Positions 24,768-39,519 of a stretch of DNA of 64,000 bases are shown here, one piece after another. Each line of letters begins with the position of its first letter. Within the stretch, counting starts at the first letter, position 1. Under the pieces are notes generated by a model. That model searched no databases, was not told where the DNA came from, and saw only the letters and a program-made list of their open reading frames with translations. This DNA comes from Verpa conica (taxonomy: Eukaryota > Ascomycota > Pezizomycetes > Pezizales > Morchellaceae): positions 992,001 to 1,056,000 of the forward strand of contig JAUFSD010000009.1 of assembly GCA_033030425.1 (NCBI GenBank), written 5' to 3'. A program made the translations under genes and the position numbers.

Positions 24768-27515
24768 TACATTGCCCTGCATAATCCTGCCCAAGCCAGG
24801 CTTGAACGTTTGAGTAATTGGGCGTAGGTATTTTTCACTACGGCATGCCGAGAACGTGGGGTTGCGACCACGCCGGTATCAATCGAAGTCTTTAATTTTC
24901 GGGACTCTAGCGTCAATAAAGTCTGCATTGCTGATCTCTCCATATTTCCTGTTATTGTCCTTACTGCCCAGTTAGCGCTAGTTTTCTTTCGCGCTTCTCT
25001 CTCGGGTTTCAACTTACAGCAGGTGTAAATCCCAAAACACTATTAAACGCTACACGAATAGAGTACACGCGTTATGTTTCCCCCTCCACGAGTATCACAA
25101 GAAACAAGAAACTTGATGGGGCCCATGGTGATAAGGGTCATCATGATAGGCTATAAATTATAGGCCTGCATCCACAGAGCTTATTCATTATTATTACCTA
25201 GGATGTAGATCAGGGGTAATTTTCCGGGAGGACAAGATGACGGATGAGGCTTACCCGTGACGAAGATAGCGTCGATCGCAATTCAAAAGCAACATGGATT
25301 TACGGCCGGAAAGGCCAGGCAATATCGTGGGTCTTCAAGGTCTAACTATCACTCACCTCTAAAGCCCTAAAGACATTGGATGGGCTAAAGGAGCGGGGTA
25401 AGCATCCAATGGTTGCTCGATGACTGTTGTTCTGTGGAGTCTTATTACCAAAAATAGAAGTTACTTGCATTGTAACAGTACTATAGCTGCTTCTAGAAAG
25501 ATGCGATGCCTAACTGATCTTCAAGGAAATCACGCAAACAAACTGAGCATTAGATACATATATCTAGAGGAAGCGCGCGTGAGAAAAGCTACCCTATAGG
25601 GTAAGAGCACTAAATAATGGTTGGCTTCTGCTAACTTTAACTAGGTCCTCATGAAGCGCATTCCAAGAGGTCTCATTCCCGCGTTTCTCATCTGGCTAGG
25701 TGTAATGCAGCAGCCCTACATGTATAAGGACGAAATAGGTTAGATACGCGGAAACAACTGCGAGAAACAAGATAGGTATGTATACATCTGGGGGGGCAAA
25801 CACCTAAAATAAACAGTAGAAGAATGAGGGATAGGACAAGAGAACTCTGAAAGGCTACATAAGATAGCCGGACTCGATACCTGAACGTGGTCAGAAGACA
25901 CCCAAAAGGTAATGATGACTGGGGCTTGTGTTAGATCCTTAAGACTCCGAAAACAAGAAATAAAAATGGGACCACTTATCGACGCGATATATATATATAT
26001 CTCAGGTGGCAGTGGCAGTCCATTTCAAAAGCTGAGATGTCAGTGTGGTAGGAAAAGGGTGGAACAGAAGTGAAAGCCCACCTAGAGAAGTAAGACCTTT
26101 TCGTATCTAGAATTCCAAACAGGTGTTGGGGCACAAAACTTCCGCCGGGAACTGCAGTTTCCGGAGACTGCAGCACCCCCCCAGCGAGTATACCCTTAGA
26201 GGTAGAGTAGGGCAGAGCACGCACGCACGCATGCAATACGGAGTGTACGACACCCTTGTAAACACCATGGATCAGACATCCCGGCTTGAAGGTTCTCAAT
26301 TATTATAATCCCTACACCAAGCCGGGAACACATCCGTGGCGAGCTCATCCCCAGAACACCAAACACCAAACCTCTGGGCGCTTTTTCTCCTCAACTCTTC
26401 ATCTCTCCTTCAACAGAGTGAATCGAAGAAGAAGAAGAAGAAGAAAACTGCCTGTGGGAATAGTTAATTGAACTCCTGCAACGGTTTCACAGGTACCTCT
26501 TACCAACAGTCGCTACAGCGCTTTGATGGGCACACGGCAATTCAAGAAGTGAGACCTCTACCAACAAACATCCTCCTGTTACAGAGTCCTCCACAGCAGC
26601 CCTCACCCTACCTGCAGACCAAGGACGCCTCAACAACACGAATGGTGGCAGTTCCCGCTCGCTTGGATTGCTGACGAACACTCCCTTTGCTCCACTCTCG
26701 CTTTCGTCTTTCGTCTTCGCTCGATTTTTCCTTCTTCAGCCCAAAAGGTGTGTAGTAAGTTCCCCAAAAGACAAGAGAGTTACCAAAGTCAGTTAGCCCA
26801 AGCCGTGCGTGTTGTCTGTCGATCTCTTGGGCTTGTTTTCTTTTGGCCGGGCATCCCGTCCGTCCTCTTTCGCAATCCCTTGCTAATTCCAAATTGTGCC
26901 GCAGTTTCGTTCCGTTGTGCTGAAGCCCTCTCACCTCCTTTACCTCCCCAAGTAGTTTGGTTGTTTCCTTGAACGCGGACCAAGGAACGGCAAGTCTATC
27001 TACCAGCAACCACAGTCTTCCTCTGATCAACCTCCGACTTTCATCTTTCGACACCGTTCGCTCGACCCATTCAATCGGTTCGGCGGCAGTCAGTACACTC
27101 ATTAGGTGCATATTCATTTTCGGTTTTATTGTCACTCACTCTCCTTCCTCGTCATCCACGAATTTGTGGACTGGGCAGCAAGTAGCTGGCGTGGATACAC
27201 TCGTTATTTGTGTTTTTCGTTGAATAGTCGCGATTTTTTTTCCCCTTCCGGTTAACTGCTTGGATTAATTCCTATCTTTCTCTTGGACCGAAATAGTTTG
27301 TTGAGAGTAAGTATCTCCGAAACGTTATAGGTTATATCGTGGGGCTAATTTTTTTTCCCTCATTAGTAGCCTCCGTTTCTTACAATTTTTTTTATACCTT
27401 CACCTCGGCTCAATTCAAAGAGACCTTCGACCTTCGACCTTCGCTTTTGTGGATGATTTTACACCTTTTGAAGAACTAGCCAGCTTAATACGTCTCTCTC
27501 AACACTTACATCACG

Positions 27516-29133
27516 ATGACACGATCTTTAAATAATAGTGATCGCACACCACACTACATCGCGACTCAATCTGAGACTACGGCTATGCGTGGACAGAATC
27601 ATGAGCGAAAGAGGCAGTTTGGGATACGTATTAGGGGTGGGGGGTCATGGTTGCGGCCGACGTTAGGAATAGTCCTGCTGTTGTCATGTGCAATTGGGAA
27701 AGGTTATGCAGCGGATATGGCATATTGCTCTTCCCTTAACACTGGTTCAAGCTCCACACCAAGTACGTCTAGTCTTCCACTCCCAAAATCTAGTCTACAT
27801 TGATGTATAATAACTAGAACAACTAACATTCATGTTTTGTGTTCAGTGACAAACACATTTCAGAGTAATGGCCTCTGTACTAACTATTGCCAGGCGGACT
27901 ACGCTTTTGCCATTGTTCAGGGAACTAGGTGTTGGTGCTCAAATTATATACCAGCTACTTCAACGACCGGCTGTACTGTGGGGTGCCCTGGATACGGGTA
28001 TGAGACATGTGGAAATGTCGCCAAGGGCCTTTTCGGTTACATCTCTTTAGATAATGTTTCACCAAGTGGTACTGCTGGTGCCTCTTCATCGGTGAGAACT
28101 ACTTCAAACCCCCCCTGATACTCCTGCGTCTTCAATTGATACTACCTTTTCTTCTTCGTTTTCTTCTGTTTCAATTTCCACGGTTGTAGAAGCTGGACCT
28201 ACCAGGACTCTCATAATCGTATGATTATTCCCTTCCTTAGTTTCAGCTTGTAAAAATGATACCCTTATTATTTCTAGAATAGTTTAAAATTGCGTTACAC
28301 TACTTAGCTCCTCCCAATGCCACAACTTACCCGCTTACATTATTATTGTGTAGACTGCGACGCCAACATCCACCTCTACTTCCACAAGCACGACTTCCAC
28401 ATCAACTTCAACAACCACTTCCTCCACCACTACCTCTACTAATACCGCTACTACCACTTCTTCCTCAGCATCTACAACCACCTCTCTTGATCCGAGTATA
28501 ACTGTTATAACCTCAGTTGGGGGTGTTAAAACAGTTACCTATATTCCTGAGTCTACAACATCAGCAGCAGCTACACCAGTGGCAAGCACGAGTAACGGGA
28601 ACTTTTTCTCACAGCCTGGCCGTGTTGCAGGCGTTTTCGTTGGTGTTGCTCTCCTAGTCATCGCTATTGTTGGGGGGCTTTTGTTTTTCTGTTACCGTAG
28701 GAATAGGCAAAGGGATTCAATGCGAGGAGGCCCAGAGGCTGCTGTCATTCCCGCCGGTGGTGCAGGCGTCATGGCTAGCCGCCGAAGATCTCGCTCTTTG
28801 AGCACACTAGGTCTTATGGGAGAGAAGGGATTCCACTCAGTCGATACTACTCCATCAACAGGCCCACCTAATATGGCAGGGTTGAATGGGGTGGCCAATG
28901 GTGTCGCAAGGGGGCCTGATGGAACTAAGTTGGTTGATCAAAGATTGGATCCTAATCAACTATACCTACGATATGACCCCGATACTGGTAGTTCGCGGAT
29001 GAGTGTGAGGAGTTTGCGAGATGATGCAGACTACTCGAGACGAGTTCTGCGGGTATGTCTAAATCCCTATTAGTGGGTCAAAAATATATACTAATTTTGA
29101 TGTGGGTTATAGCTTGCTAATCCTGACGATTAG
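27516..29133 (+). CDS. Wsc-type cell-wall integrity sensor
   Basis: Single-pass plasma-membrane sensor feeding the Rho1-Pkc1 cell-wall integrity pathway. Proposed exons 27516-27762, 27847-28091, 28354-29052 and 29113-29133 give 403 residues. Order: signal peptide (LGIVLLLSCAIGKGYA), WSC cysteine domain (MAYCSSL, NGLCTNYCQADYAFAIVQGT, CWCSN, CTVGCPGYGYETCGN), Ser/Thr-rich mucin-like stalk (TATPTSTSTSTSTTS), transmembrane segment VFVGVALLVIAIVGGLLFFC, a basic stop-transfer RRNRQR, and a cytoplasmic tail with DQRLDPNQLYLRYDPDTGS ending RRVLR-LANPDD. The joint between exons 2 and 3 is uncertain: a single 262-bp intron is simplest, but an extra exon ending TRTLII is possible. An ATG at 27582 is an alternative start. 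Confidence 0.88.
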
Positions 29134-32100
29134 TCTGGGTGTTGGCTGAGGAGGTTTTTGTTTTCGTGTAATAAAATTTGGGATGTATTTGTTATTAGCG
29201 TTGGGTTTGGGGTTCAAAAGGGGAGGCAAGTGAGGTTTGCGGAGATTTTCCACTCGCTATCTTTCTATTCTTGGGTCTGGGGATTTTGTCTCTTTCTTGA
29301 TTTTTCTTGCATAACACCAGGGCAATTGGTGCATTCTAAGTACACAGTCTTTTCCTCGACATACATGCAAGGTGTTTTCATTTAAAGCGCCTCGTTTCTT
29401 TCTCTATATCCCCCGCCTTTATTTCTTGGTTGATTGGACTAGCTGCTTAGTCTTGCTCTCATATTTCATCAATCCACCACCTTGCACACACTCCTTCATG
29501 TATGCTTTGCTTTTCAGATACTACGGATCTGTTTTGCCTGCTGCTTATTCTATTCCTTCATCCCTTCAAGTATTTGAGCTTTTTTGTACGCCTTACTTGG
29601 ATCTTAATTGGTAAGAGTTCTAGAGGTGGGGGGCTGTTAGTAGTGTTTTGTTCTGTTATGTAAAAACATGGCGTTGATAACGTGTATATTTTGCTTTTTG
29701 AATAAAAAGAAAAGATGTCGGTCTTTCAACTAATTGCGTGCTTACTATATTCTATTGATCGACCTCTTGTAGAGATTTGACCGGCTATAGCAGCGATTCT
29801 CAAGCCATTGTATTTGATTGGAAGTAGTAGCCTTGCCAAGGATGAACAAATGGCCGCGGGTCTAAGGATGTATAGTACTCGGGGCAGGCAATAAGTACCC
29901 GAAAATGCAAGTCTTGGGCAAGGGTGTTTTTATTGGATATGGCAGCCTCTATGCATTAAAATGTAGCTTCGGTTGGTGAATATAAAACTTGCATTTTCGG
30001 GTACTTATTGCCTGCCCCGAGTAGTCTGCTCTTATCGGGCACAATTCCGTATTCAAGCGCTGTCCCAGAAACGTGCACCAATCACCAATACCTCAGTAGT
30101 TTTGGCTTAGCTATTTTATTTCCCGCAATTTTTGTTTACTCTGGTTTGGTTATTTTTGCCGGTTTTGCTATGCTGTACGGCGGATTGCATTTGGTTAAGG
30201 GCCTATAGTCTTGAGCAAGCCGTTAAGTGATCTGATCTTGGCAAATCATCACTACTCACTCGATTTTTACTTAGCCCCCTTTTGTTGGGATATATCTACC
30301 TCATTAGGTATAGCGCTAGTATCAAGCAGGTATTGCTAGGGTGACGTCTCTTTTGTTAGTCAGCCTATGGAAGGCTTGGGATAGGGTTTTCTTTAGGATT
30401 TAGGGTAATCGTGGATTTGTCTAGGATATATATAGAGGTTGTGGAATCACTTCTCTAGAGTCTCTCCTGGTCTGCTAAGATACTGAGAGACACTATACTT
30501 CTACCATTACTTTTATCACCTTTTGTTAGCTAAAACTTCCTGGAGTGGAGGGGCATGTCCCTAAAGTGAATACTTGGGGTATTTATCTATCTAGGCCCTA
30601 ACAACAGACACATATTTATGGGGGTTATTTGATACACATAGGTACTAGAGTAGAGGGTATAAGGCATTAATTATATACATTACTATAGTCCTAGTAGTCC
30701 TAGAGAGAATGAATTATTGGTAGTAGTGCCTCACGACTTCACCCAGGCCATGGCCTTGCCTAGTCGAATGTCTCTGGGGACCACTTAGCCATCTACTAGC
30801 GTAGCCAATCGAGGTCTAATAGGGTCACGTACGTAGGGGGTACTTTTAGGCCGCAAATACATCCTTTGTTATTATGAGTATAGCCACAACTTAAAAATTT
30901 AATAATCTAATATTTCCTCGGTAGAAAACAGGCTAGGTGGAATATCTATGTTAGGAATTACTAGCGATAAATAGTCCGGTAAACGCCAGTAGGTACCAAT
31001 TCATGTATCTATAAATATAGGAATAAAGGCAAGTAGTAGCTAAAAGAGTTTTAAACAAAAATTTCGGAATATATATTAAAGAGAACATCCTGGGTATGGG
31101 GGAAGTTGATAATTGAAGATTTTGGCCTCTTATACCTAGTATTGATTTAGGGTCGAGTTATTTCGTAGGCCCCGTGGGTAGTGGAGGTAAGCTTCTGGCT
31201 CCTCATAATACATAAAAATAAGGGATATCTGCATGCTTACATTTACCACCTTTGATTCAGAGGGTGGGGGTTGTGTTCCCGTGGTTGGCTAAGGAGAAAG
31301 GAGAAGTAGCCAGTAGAAGCTAAAATATTCCGTAACCGGAATGAGTGGCGTGGTCCGATAGTCTCGGGGCTACATGGAATTTATTGGATATGGTTATTAC
31401 TACTAGTATAGTTAGCAAAGAACCTATGAGAATAATTTCCCGCTCTAACTCAGGGCTAAGCCCACTATAAATACCAGAAGCGCCAAATTTATGTGGTTGG
31501 TTCATATTTACACACACCGGAGAGTTATTTGCACTTTTGGTTTGTATACAATACTATCATTGAAGATTAAAATTTCCTTTAGGGCTATGTTTGGAGTTGG
31601 AATGCTTATATTAGGAGAAAAACAATACAGGATAGGTATAAGAGCGGCTTAGGTGAGTACTAAAGATACAGATATGATCTCGTTATACGGTGATATGGCT
31701 CTAGAAAAGACAGGGAGGTCTAGCGCATTTAAACAGGGAACGAGTATTAAGGAATTCAGACATTTCCGAAAGGAGCATTGGTAGCTCGTAGTGTTTTGAG
31801 GTTGCTTTTGGGGGAAAAGATATTAGCTGTAGTCGCGTATGTGGTAGGGGGATTGGCGGGAAAATCCATTTAGACGAGTTCTGTGAGGATTTTATGCTAC
31901 ATAGTGCAAGATATTATGGATCTGTACATATACCTTTAAAGACGAATGAGGATGCATATATTTAGTTATATGTATATATAGTTTGTGAAGTTCAAGGAAA
32001 TATATGATTAATTCGGCCTTGCGAATTTTCGCTTCTGGTATTTTTCTAAGAGTATTCCCTATATATATTTTACTATAGGAGGAATTTGTCGTAATTATAC

Positions 32101-32761
32101 CTAGATTCTATTACCTGGCTAAAGTGGCAAGTACCATATTCAGGTATTCGGGGGTCCTAATGGGTACTCCACACAGTAATTTCTGACGGACACCCAGGAA
32201 CTAGGAGTAGCAGGATAAGGGGCAATGCGCACTATAGAAGAGCTTACTTCGGAAGGCAAAATAATCTGAGTAGGTACAGGAACCAAGGCTGCTCTAATAG
32301 GTGGAAGTTGACATGTCAGTTTCCGTCGCCCCTGGTGGTGGTGTCTCAGCATCTTCTATCCTGAGCACGCAATACTCTAGACTCTGTAGCTGAAAAATCA
32401 GTAAGGGCAAGATGCACCGATAACGCGATAGGGCGTGACCAAGTGGTGTCTTGGCGATATTTCTGCAGGATTTGTCCTACAAACTCATTACCAAAGCTTC
32501 GTGCGGGGAGCCTCTCACCTTCATATAAAGATCACACTGTTCCCAGTAGAAAAGATGTTAGACGACAAGCAATTCACTAATCAGTCTAATACAAATAAAA
32601 AAAATGCCTGTACCCGAACCAAACCACCCTGTGATTGGAAATGCGCCTACCGAGGTACCGGAGTATGGTATGTGTTGATGCATTTAAGTTTTTTTTCCCC
32701 CTTTCCTCGAACCACTATATTCAGACAACATCTCCATCACCGCTACTCTGACTAACTGAGA
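29134..32761. other. 3.6-kb intergenic region
   Basis: Spacer from the Wsc gene to MET2. The first 600 bp are T/C-rich and probably 3' UTR. A family D MITE is at 29878-30021. The remainder is AT-rich, with short ORFs only and no recognisable gene. Confidence 0.45.
29878..30021. repeat. TA-flanked MITE, family D copy 2
   Basis: 144 bp. Terminal arms CTCGGGGCAGGCAATAAGTA on both ends (inverted), extending through CCCGAAAATGCAAGT, flanked by TA. The arms are essentially perfect, so this copy looks younger than the one at 24625. Confidence 0.85.
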
Positions 32762-34431
<1,670 letters not shown>

Positions 34432-36267
34432 GGGGAGCAGGTGAACGGCGTAATGGATAATGTTTGCTGTTTGGTTTTGGTAGTAATTTATTTATTTTTG
34501 TTTTGTATAGGGGTCTAATCCCATCTTATCGATTTACTCATTATTCAGATGATTAAGTAGTGAATACTAGAGATTAACAAGGTGCCCTTAAACGAGTGTG
34601 AGCTCTATACAGCTCGGAGTGCTGGAGGTAAAAGGGGATCGAGGCCTTTGAACAACACATGTCCCATATCCTCCGTAGTATCCTAGAATCCCTAGCATAC
34701 AGTGAAACTTTTATTTGCCTTATAGCCGGGGCCCGAGCGGGGCCGTAAAAAGAGTGCTTTACTGTGAATTGGAAATGGAGAATAATTGACTATATGAAGG
34801 CCAGTAAGTTTATGCTAAAATCTTGAACTATAGATAATCCTGTGGGTATCGCCTTATCTGCCATAGTTCAATTGAACACGTAACGGTGTGCAATGAGGTC
34901 TGGATTGTAGAGAGGTCATATGCTGAGCTGAGATTCAACGGTATGTTAGCTTAGGTAAGAAAATATATGGTATATGTATGTTACTACATATATATATGAG
35001 TATTGTACTAATTCCTTGGACATACTTTGATGAGTGTTATGATGCGACTGGGTTATGGTGTAGTATGAGTATTCTCGACATATTTAGGGAAAACTAAATA
35101 TCAAAGTATATTTATTTGTATTTTTCTATGGGAGGGGCACGTTATATGCAAATACATGCAGCTAATTTCTTTTGATATTCTTCTAATTAGTAGCCCTACG
35201 ACCTCCATCGTGTCCCCGCCATAACTCATTGCTATTCATTACTCAATTAAATATGTCTGACTTCAGCTTTGAGAGTCTATTGGTCAATATAAATGTAGTT
35301 GCGGGGGTGATACCCACTCAGTTATATTTGGTGGATTTGGATGTATGTAGTTTGTAAGATAGTGCGTTCTAGATTTTTTAAAAAATGAATAAATTAACTT
35401 GAATAACTCAAAAGAAGAATTTAAAACTAGATAAATTCTCGTGTAGGATATTAATAGTCTTTTGTAGAGTTAGTATATAGAGTACGTGTATTTATCTCAA
35501 TTCCCGTCACTGCTGCTCACTCGATGGTCTTTAACAACCAAATTTGAGGGGCGATACACCCGTCTTAGTGTTAAATTAATTCAAAGGAGCAAAGAGGCAG
35601 TAAAATCTAACGTATTCGATGGGGTCGTGGGTCAGTCGGGGTAGTGTGTTGCATAAAATCATTAAGAGCAGCGTATCTAGCAGTTACAGAACTACAAAAG
35701 ATATAGAGATAAACAATTAGCTAGAAATGTTTTTTAGAAGTGTAACTAAGGGTCATAGACCCTATAGCCAAATTTCCCCATAATTTACTGTGTGATGCTG
35801 TTTTCTAATTGTGTGTGATTAGGGGCCACTTCGAACCCCCAGTGACTATAGGCTAAATCCACCCTCAAAAAAAAGGAGCAATTGAATCCAAAGGATAGAT
35901 TATACTAAACACCAAATAAAATCAAGCCATTTGAATATTGGAGGTGGGTGTTATATAGCTGGTAATATGTTCATTTTTCTGTGTTGCTATATATGCGACA
36001 CACTAACCCGACTGAACCACAACCCTGTCGAATACGTTACTGTAAAAACTTCTGGATATCAAGCTTCTGGACGTATTGTACATGTAGTTATGATAGGGGC
36101 TTAGTAACCAAAAGTACGCAACGGCCGGGTAAGTGACTGTTTGAGTTTAGCAGCAGCAACTGGACAACTTTCACGGAGCCTCTTGCACGAAAAGGAGACA
36201 GCTGTGTTCCACTCCCCCACATCCGACCGCAACCTCCCCGCTATCCCCGCCCTCTGCCTCCTTCACC
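34432..36267. other. intergenic
   Basis: 1.8 kb of AT-rich DNA between MET2 and SEC21. I see no gene, tRNA or clear inverted repeat. Confidence 0.4.
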
Positions 36268-39200
36268 ATGAGTTATTCTAAAAAGGATGAAGATGCCGAC
36301 CAGGCGATCTTCAAAGTTGACCGCACTTCTGTCTTCCAAGAAGGTAAATTTTAGTAATTCACTAGTTAAATGCTCTACTTGTGGTTTGTGATAGTATAGC
36401 TGACATTTGTGATATTCTCTATCAGCACGGCTATTCAACACATCCCCTATATCTCCCCGCCGCTGCCGTATCCTTTTGACAAAAATTACTTATCTACTTC
36501 ACACTGGCGAACGTTTCCCCACCTCCGAAGCAACTTCCCTCTTTTTTGGTATCACCAAGCTCTTTCAACATCGCGATGCTTCGCTTAGGCAAATGGTTTA
36601 CTTAGTTATCAAAGAGCTGGCAGATACTGCAGAGGATGTTATTATGGTTACGTCTTCAGTTATGAAAGATGTTGCTGGTGGTGGAAGAGGTGCAGGGGAG
36701 CAGGAAGTTTATAGGGCGAATGCTATAAGGGCATTGTGCAGGATTATTGATGTGAGTTGGACAAACCATTCTGGGCCTCAGAATAGCTAGGGTATTGGAA
36801 CGAGAGGCTAGTTTGGGTAATCTTGGAAGCAAATTGGTGGACCTCAGAAGCTTTTTGGATGCCTTATCCCTACTTTCGCAAATACGCTTTTTTTCGACCT
36901 TGGGCTGACATCTATATTGCAGGGCACCACTGTTCAGGCAATAGAGCGTCTGCTCAAAACTGCCATTGTCGACAAAAATCCTTCTGTCTCGTCAGCGGCC
37001 CTTGTCTCTGCCTATCATCTTCTCCCCACTGCCCGTGATGTTGTACGTAGGTGGGCCAATGAAACTCAAGAAGCTGCACTTTCAGGCTCTAAATCAGGTG
37101 GGTTTACCTTGGGGTTTGGGTCATCTGGGGCTTCTACACCTCAAGGTTCTGGTATGACCCAATACCATGCCATTGGTCTCCTGTATCAGATGCGCTCTCA
37201 TGATCGAATGGCGCTCGTGAAGATGGTACAGCAATTTGCGAATGGATCGGTTAAGAATCCGGCTGCTGTAGTCATGTTGGTGCGGCTTGCTGCCAAGATT
37301 GCTGATGAAGATCCGGGGCTGAGGAAGCCAATGTATACCCTACTGGAAGGGTGGCTAAGGCATAAAGCTGAGATGGTAAACTTTGAAGCTGCCAAGGCAA
37401 TCTGCGAGCTGAGAGATGTAACAGATGCCGAGGTAGCCCCAGCTATCAATGGTAAGTACTCACCTTACGGAGATTCGAGCATGGTTGAGACTTTGACTTA
37501 ACGATTGAATCAACTAGTTCTTCAACTCTACCTCACATCTCCTCGAGCTGTTGCTAAATTTACTGCTATCCGAATTCTCCACAATTTCGCATCCATACGC
37601 CCCTCTGCAGTCAACGTTTGTAACATGGACATTGAAACTTTACTTAACAATTCTAATCGCTCAATTGCAACCTTTGCTATTACAACCCTACTTAAAACCG
37701 GAAATGAATCTTCAGTGGATAGGCTTATCGGTAAGATCAGCGGACTTATGGCCGACATTACGGATGAGTTTAAGATTACTATTGTGGAGGCGATTCGTAC
37801 ACTATGCTTGAAATTCCCTAGCAAGCAGGCAGCAATGTTGACTTTTTTGAGCGGAGTGCTGAGGGATGAAGGTGGCTACGAATTTAAAAAGACTGTTGTA
37901 GAGAGCATGTTTGATCTAATTAAGTTTGTTCCGGAAAGCCGAGAAGAAGGTAAGTTCTCCTCCTTTTTATATTAATAAAAAACATGTGTCTCATTCTACT
38001 TTAGCACTTGCACATCTCTGTGAGTTTATCGAGGATTGTGAGTTCACTAAGCTTGCCGTCCGTATTCTTCATCTACTCGGCACGGAAGGGCCAAAAACTA
38101 CACAGCCGACAAAATACATTCGGTATATCTATAATCGTGTCGTTCTTGAGAATGCAGTGGTTCGTGCTGCGGCGGTTACGGCACTGGCAAAGTTCGGTGT
38201 TGCGAGCAAGGAAGGGGAGAAGGTCGACCCTGAGGTTAAGAAAAGTGTGGTTGTGTTGTTGACTAGGTGTTTGGATGATCCCGATGATGAAGTTAGGGAT
38301 AGAGCGGCCCTCAACTTGAGGTTGATTCAACAAGAGAATGGGGAAGAGGTGGCTGAGAGGTTTATCAAAAACGAGTCTTCCTTCTCTCTGCCAATATTCG
38401 AGCACCAACTCGTTATGTACGTCACTGGAGATGCATCTACCTTCTCGCAACCGTTCGATCTCTCCTCCATTCCTATCGTTACCCGTGCTGAAGCCGATGC
38501 TGAGGACCGCTCTTTTAAAATGCGCTCAACCACGATGCCAACCCTTAAGGCACCTACATCTGGTGCACCTCGGCCATCGGCTGGGCCATCGGCAGCCACT
38601 GAAGCTGTTACATCTGCTGCAGCTGTATCTGCACAGTACATACAGCAGCTTTCTGCTGTTCCAGAACTGAAACCTTATGGCCTACTCCTGAAGTCTAGTC
38701 GGGAGGTTGAGCTCACCGAGTCCGAGACGGAGTACATCGTTGTTGCCATCAAGCATATCTTTAAGGAACATGTTGTTCTTCAATTCAACGTTAAAAATAC
38801 TCTTACAGATACAGTCTTGGAAGATGTTTCAATGATTACTACCCCCTCAGACCCCTCGGACGGTGATGGAGGTGTCTGCCTTGAGGAGGACTTCATCATT
38901 CCGGCACCAAAGTTGGGTAGTGGTGAGAAGGGTATAATATATGTGGCTTTTAAACGTACCGGCGAGGAGAGCAATTATGTAACCACAACATTTACAAATG
39001 TGCTTAAGTTTACGAGCAAGGAGATTGACCCCAGTACTGGTGAGCCGGAAGACCAAGGGTTCGAAGACGAGTATCAGGTTGAGGACTTGGATTTGACTGG
39101 AGGTGATTATGTTGTGCCAAACTTTGCGGGAAGTTTTGGAAACGTGTGGGAACAGGTTGGCGCAGCAGGCGAGGAAGTCACAGAGACCTTCTCGCTGGGG

Positions 39201-39519
39201 ACTGGGGTCAAGGGTATCCAGGGTATGAAATGTCTTCTTCCCTTTTCTTTTATTACTGATTTTAATTTTATACGAACACCAAACAGAAGCCTGCGAACTT
39301 CTCTCACAGACACTTTCTCTGCAAGCACTTGAAGGCAGCGACGTTGCTGTCAGCACATCTACACATAATCTAAAACTCTTTGGTAAGACTATTTCTGGCG
39401 GACGGGTAGTCGCTCAGGTCAAGATGGCGTACAGCAGCAAGACAGGGGTTGCACTTAAGATTACAGTAAGAGCCGAAGAAGAAGGTGTTGCAGCGTTGGT
39501 TGTTGGAAGCGTTGCGTGA
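36268..39519 (+). CDS. SEC21: COPI coatomer gamma subunit
   Basis: Gamma-COP of the COPI coat for Golgi-to-ER retrograde transport. Exons 36268-36343, 36426-36751, 36923-37451, 37518-37949, 38005-39222 and 39287-39519 give 937 residues, normal for the family. The adaptin-type helical trunk runs to about residue 560 ([87 protein letters not shown]). A linker with [15 protein letters not shown] follows, then the appendage ([59 protein letters not shown]). Intron 2 is 171 bp, the longest confident one in the window; the others are 55-82 bp. Confidence 0.95.

Larger units (their letters stand above)
23050..27515. other. 4.5-kb intergenic region
   Basis: Long spacer between the OXLD1-like gene and the Wsc sensor. 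It holds MITEs at 23649-23805 and 24625-24767, an AT run near 25988, GCACGCAC repeats at 26220 and a GAAGAA tract near 26428. The last 1 kb is pyrimidine-rich and probably contains the long 5' leader of the Wsc gene. No gene recognised. Confidence 0.45.

Noticed and set aside
26608..27135. 175-residue minus-strand frame
   Set aside because: It lies antisense in the pyrimidine-rich leader of the Wsc gene; composition follows the strand bias and no domain is visible.
31320..31517. 65-residue frame with a hydrophobic segment
   Set aside because: Isolated in AT-rich DNA with no supporting exon or family.
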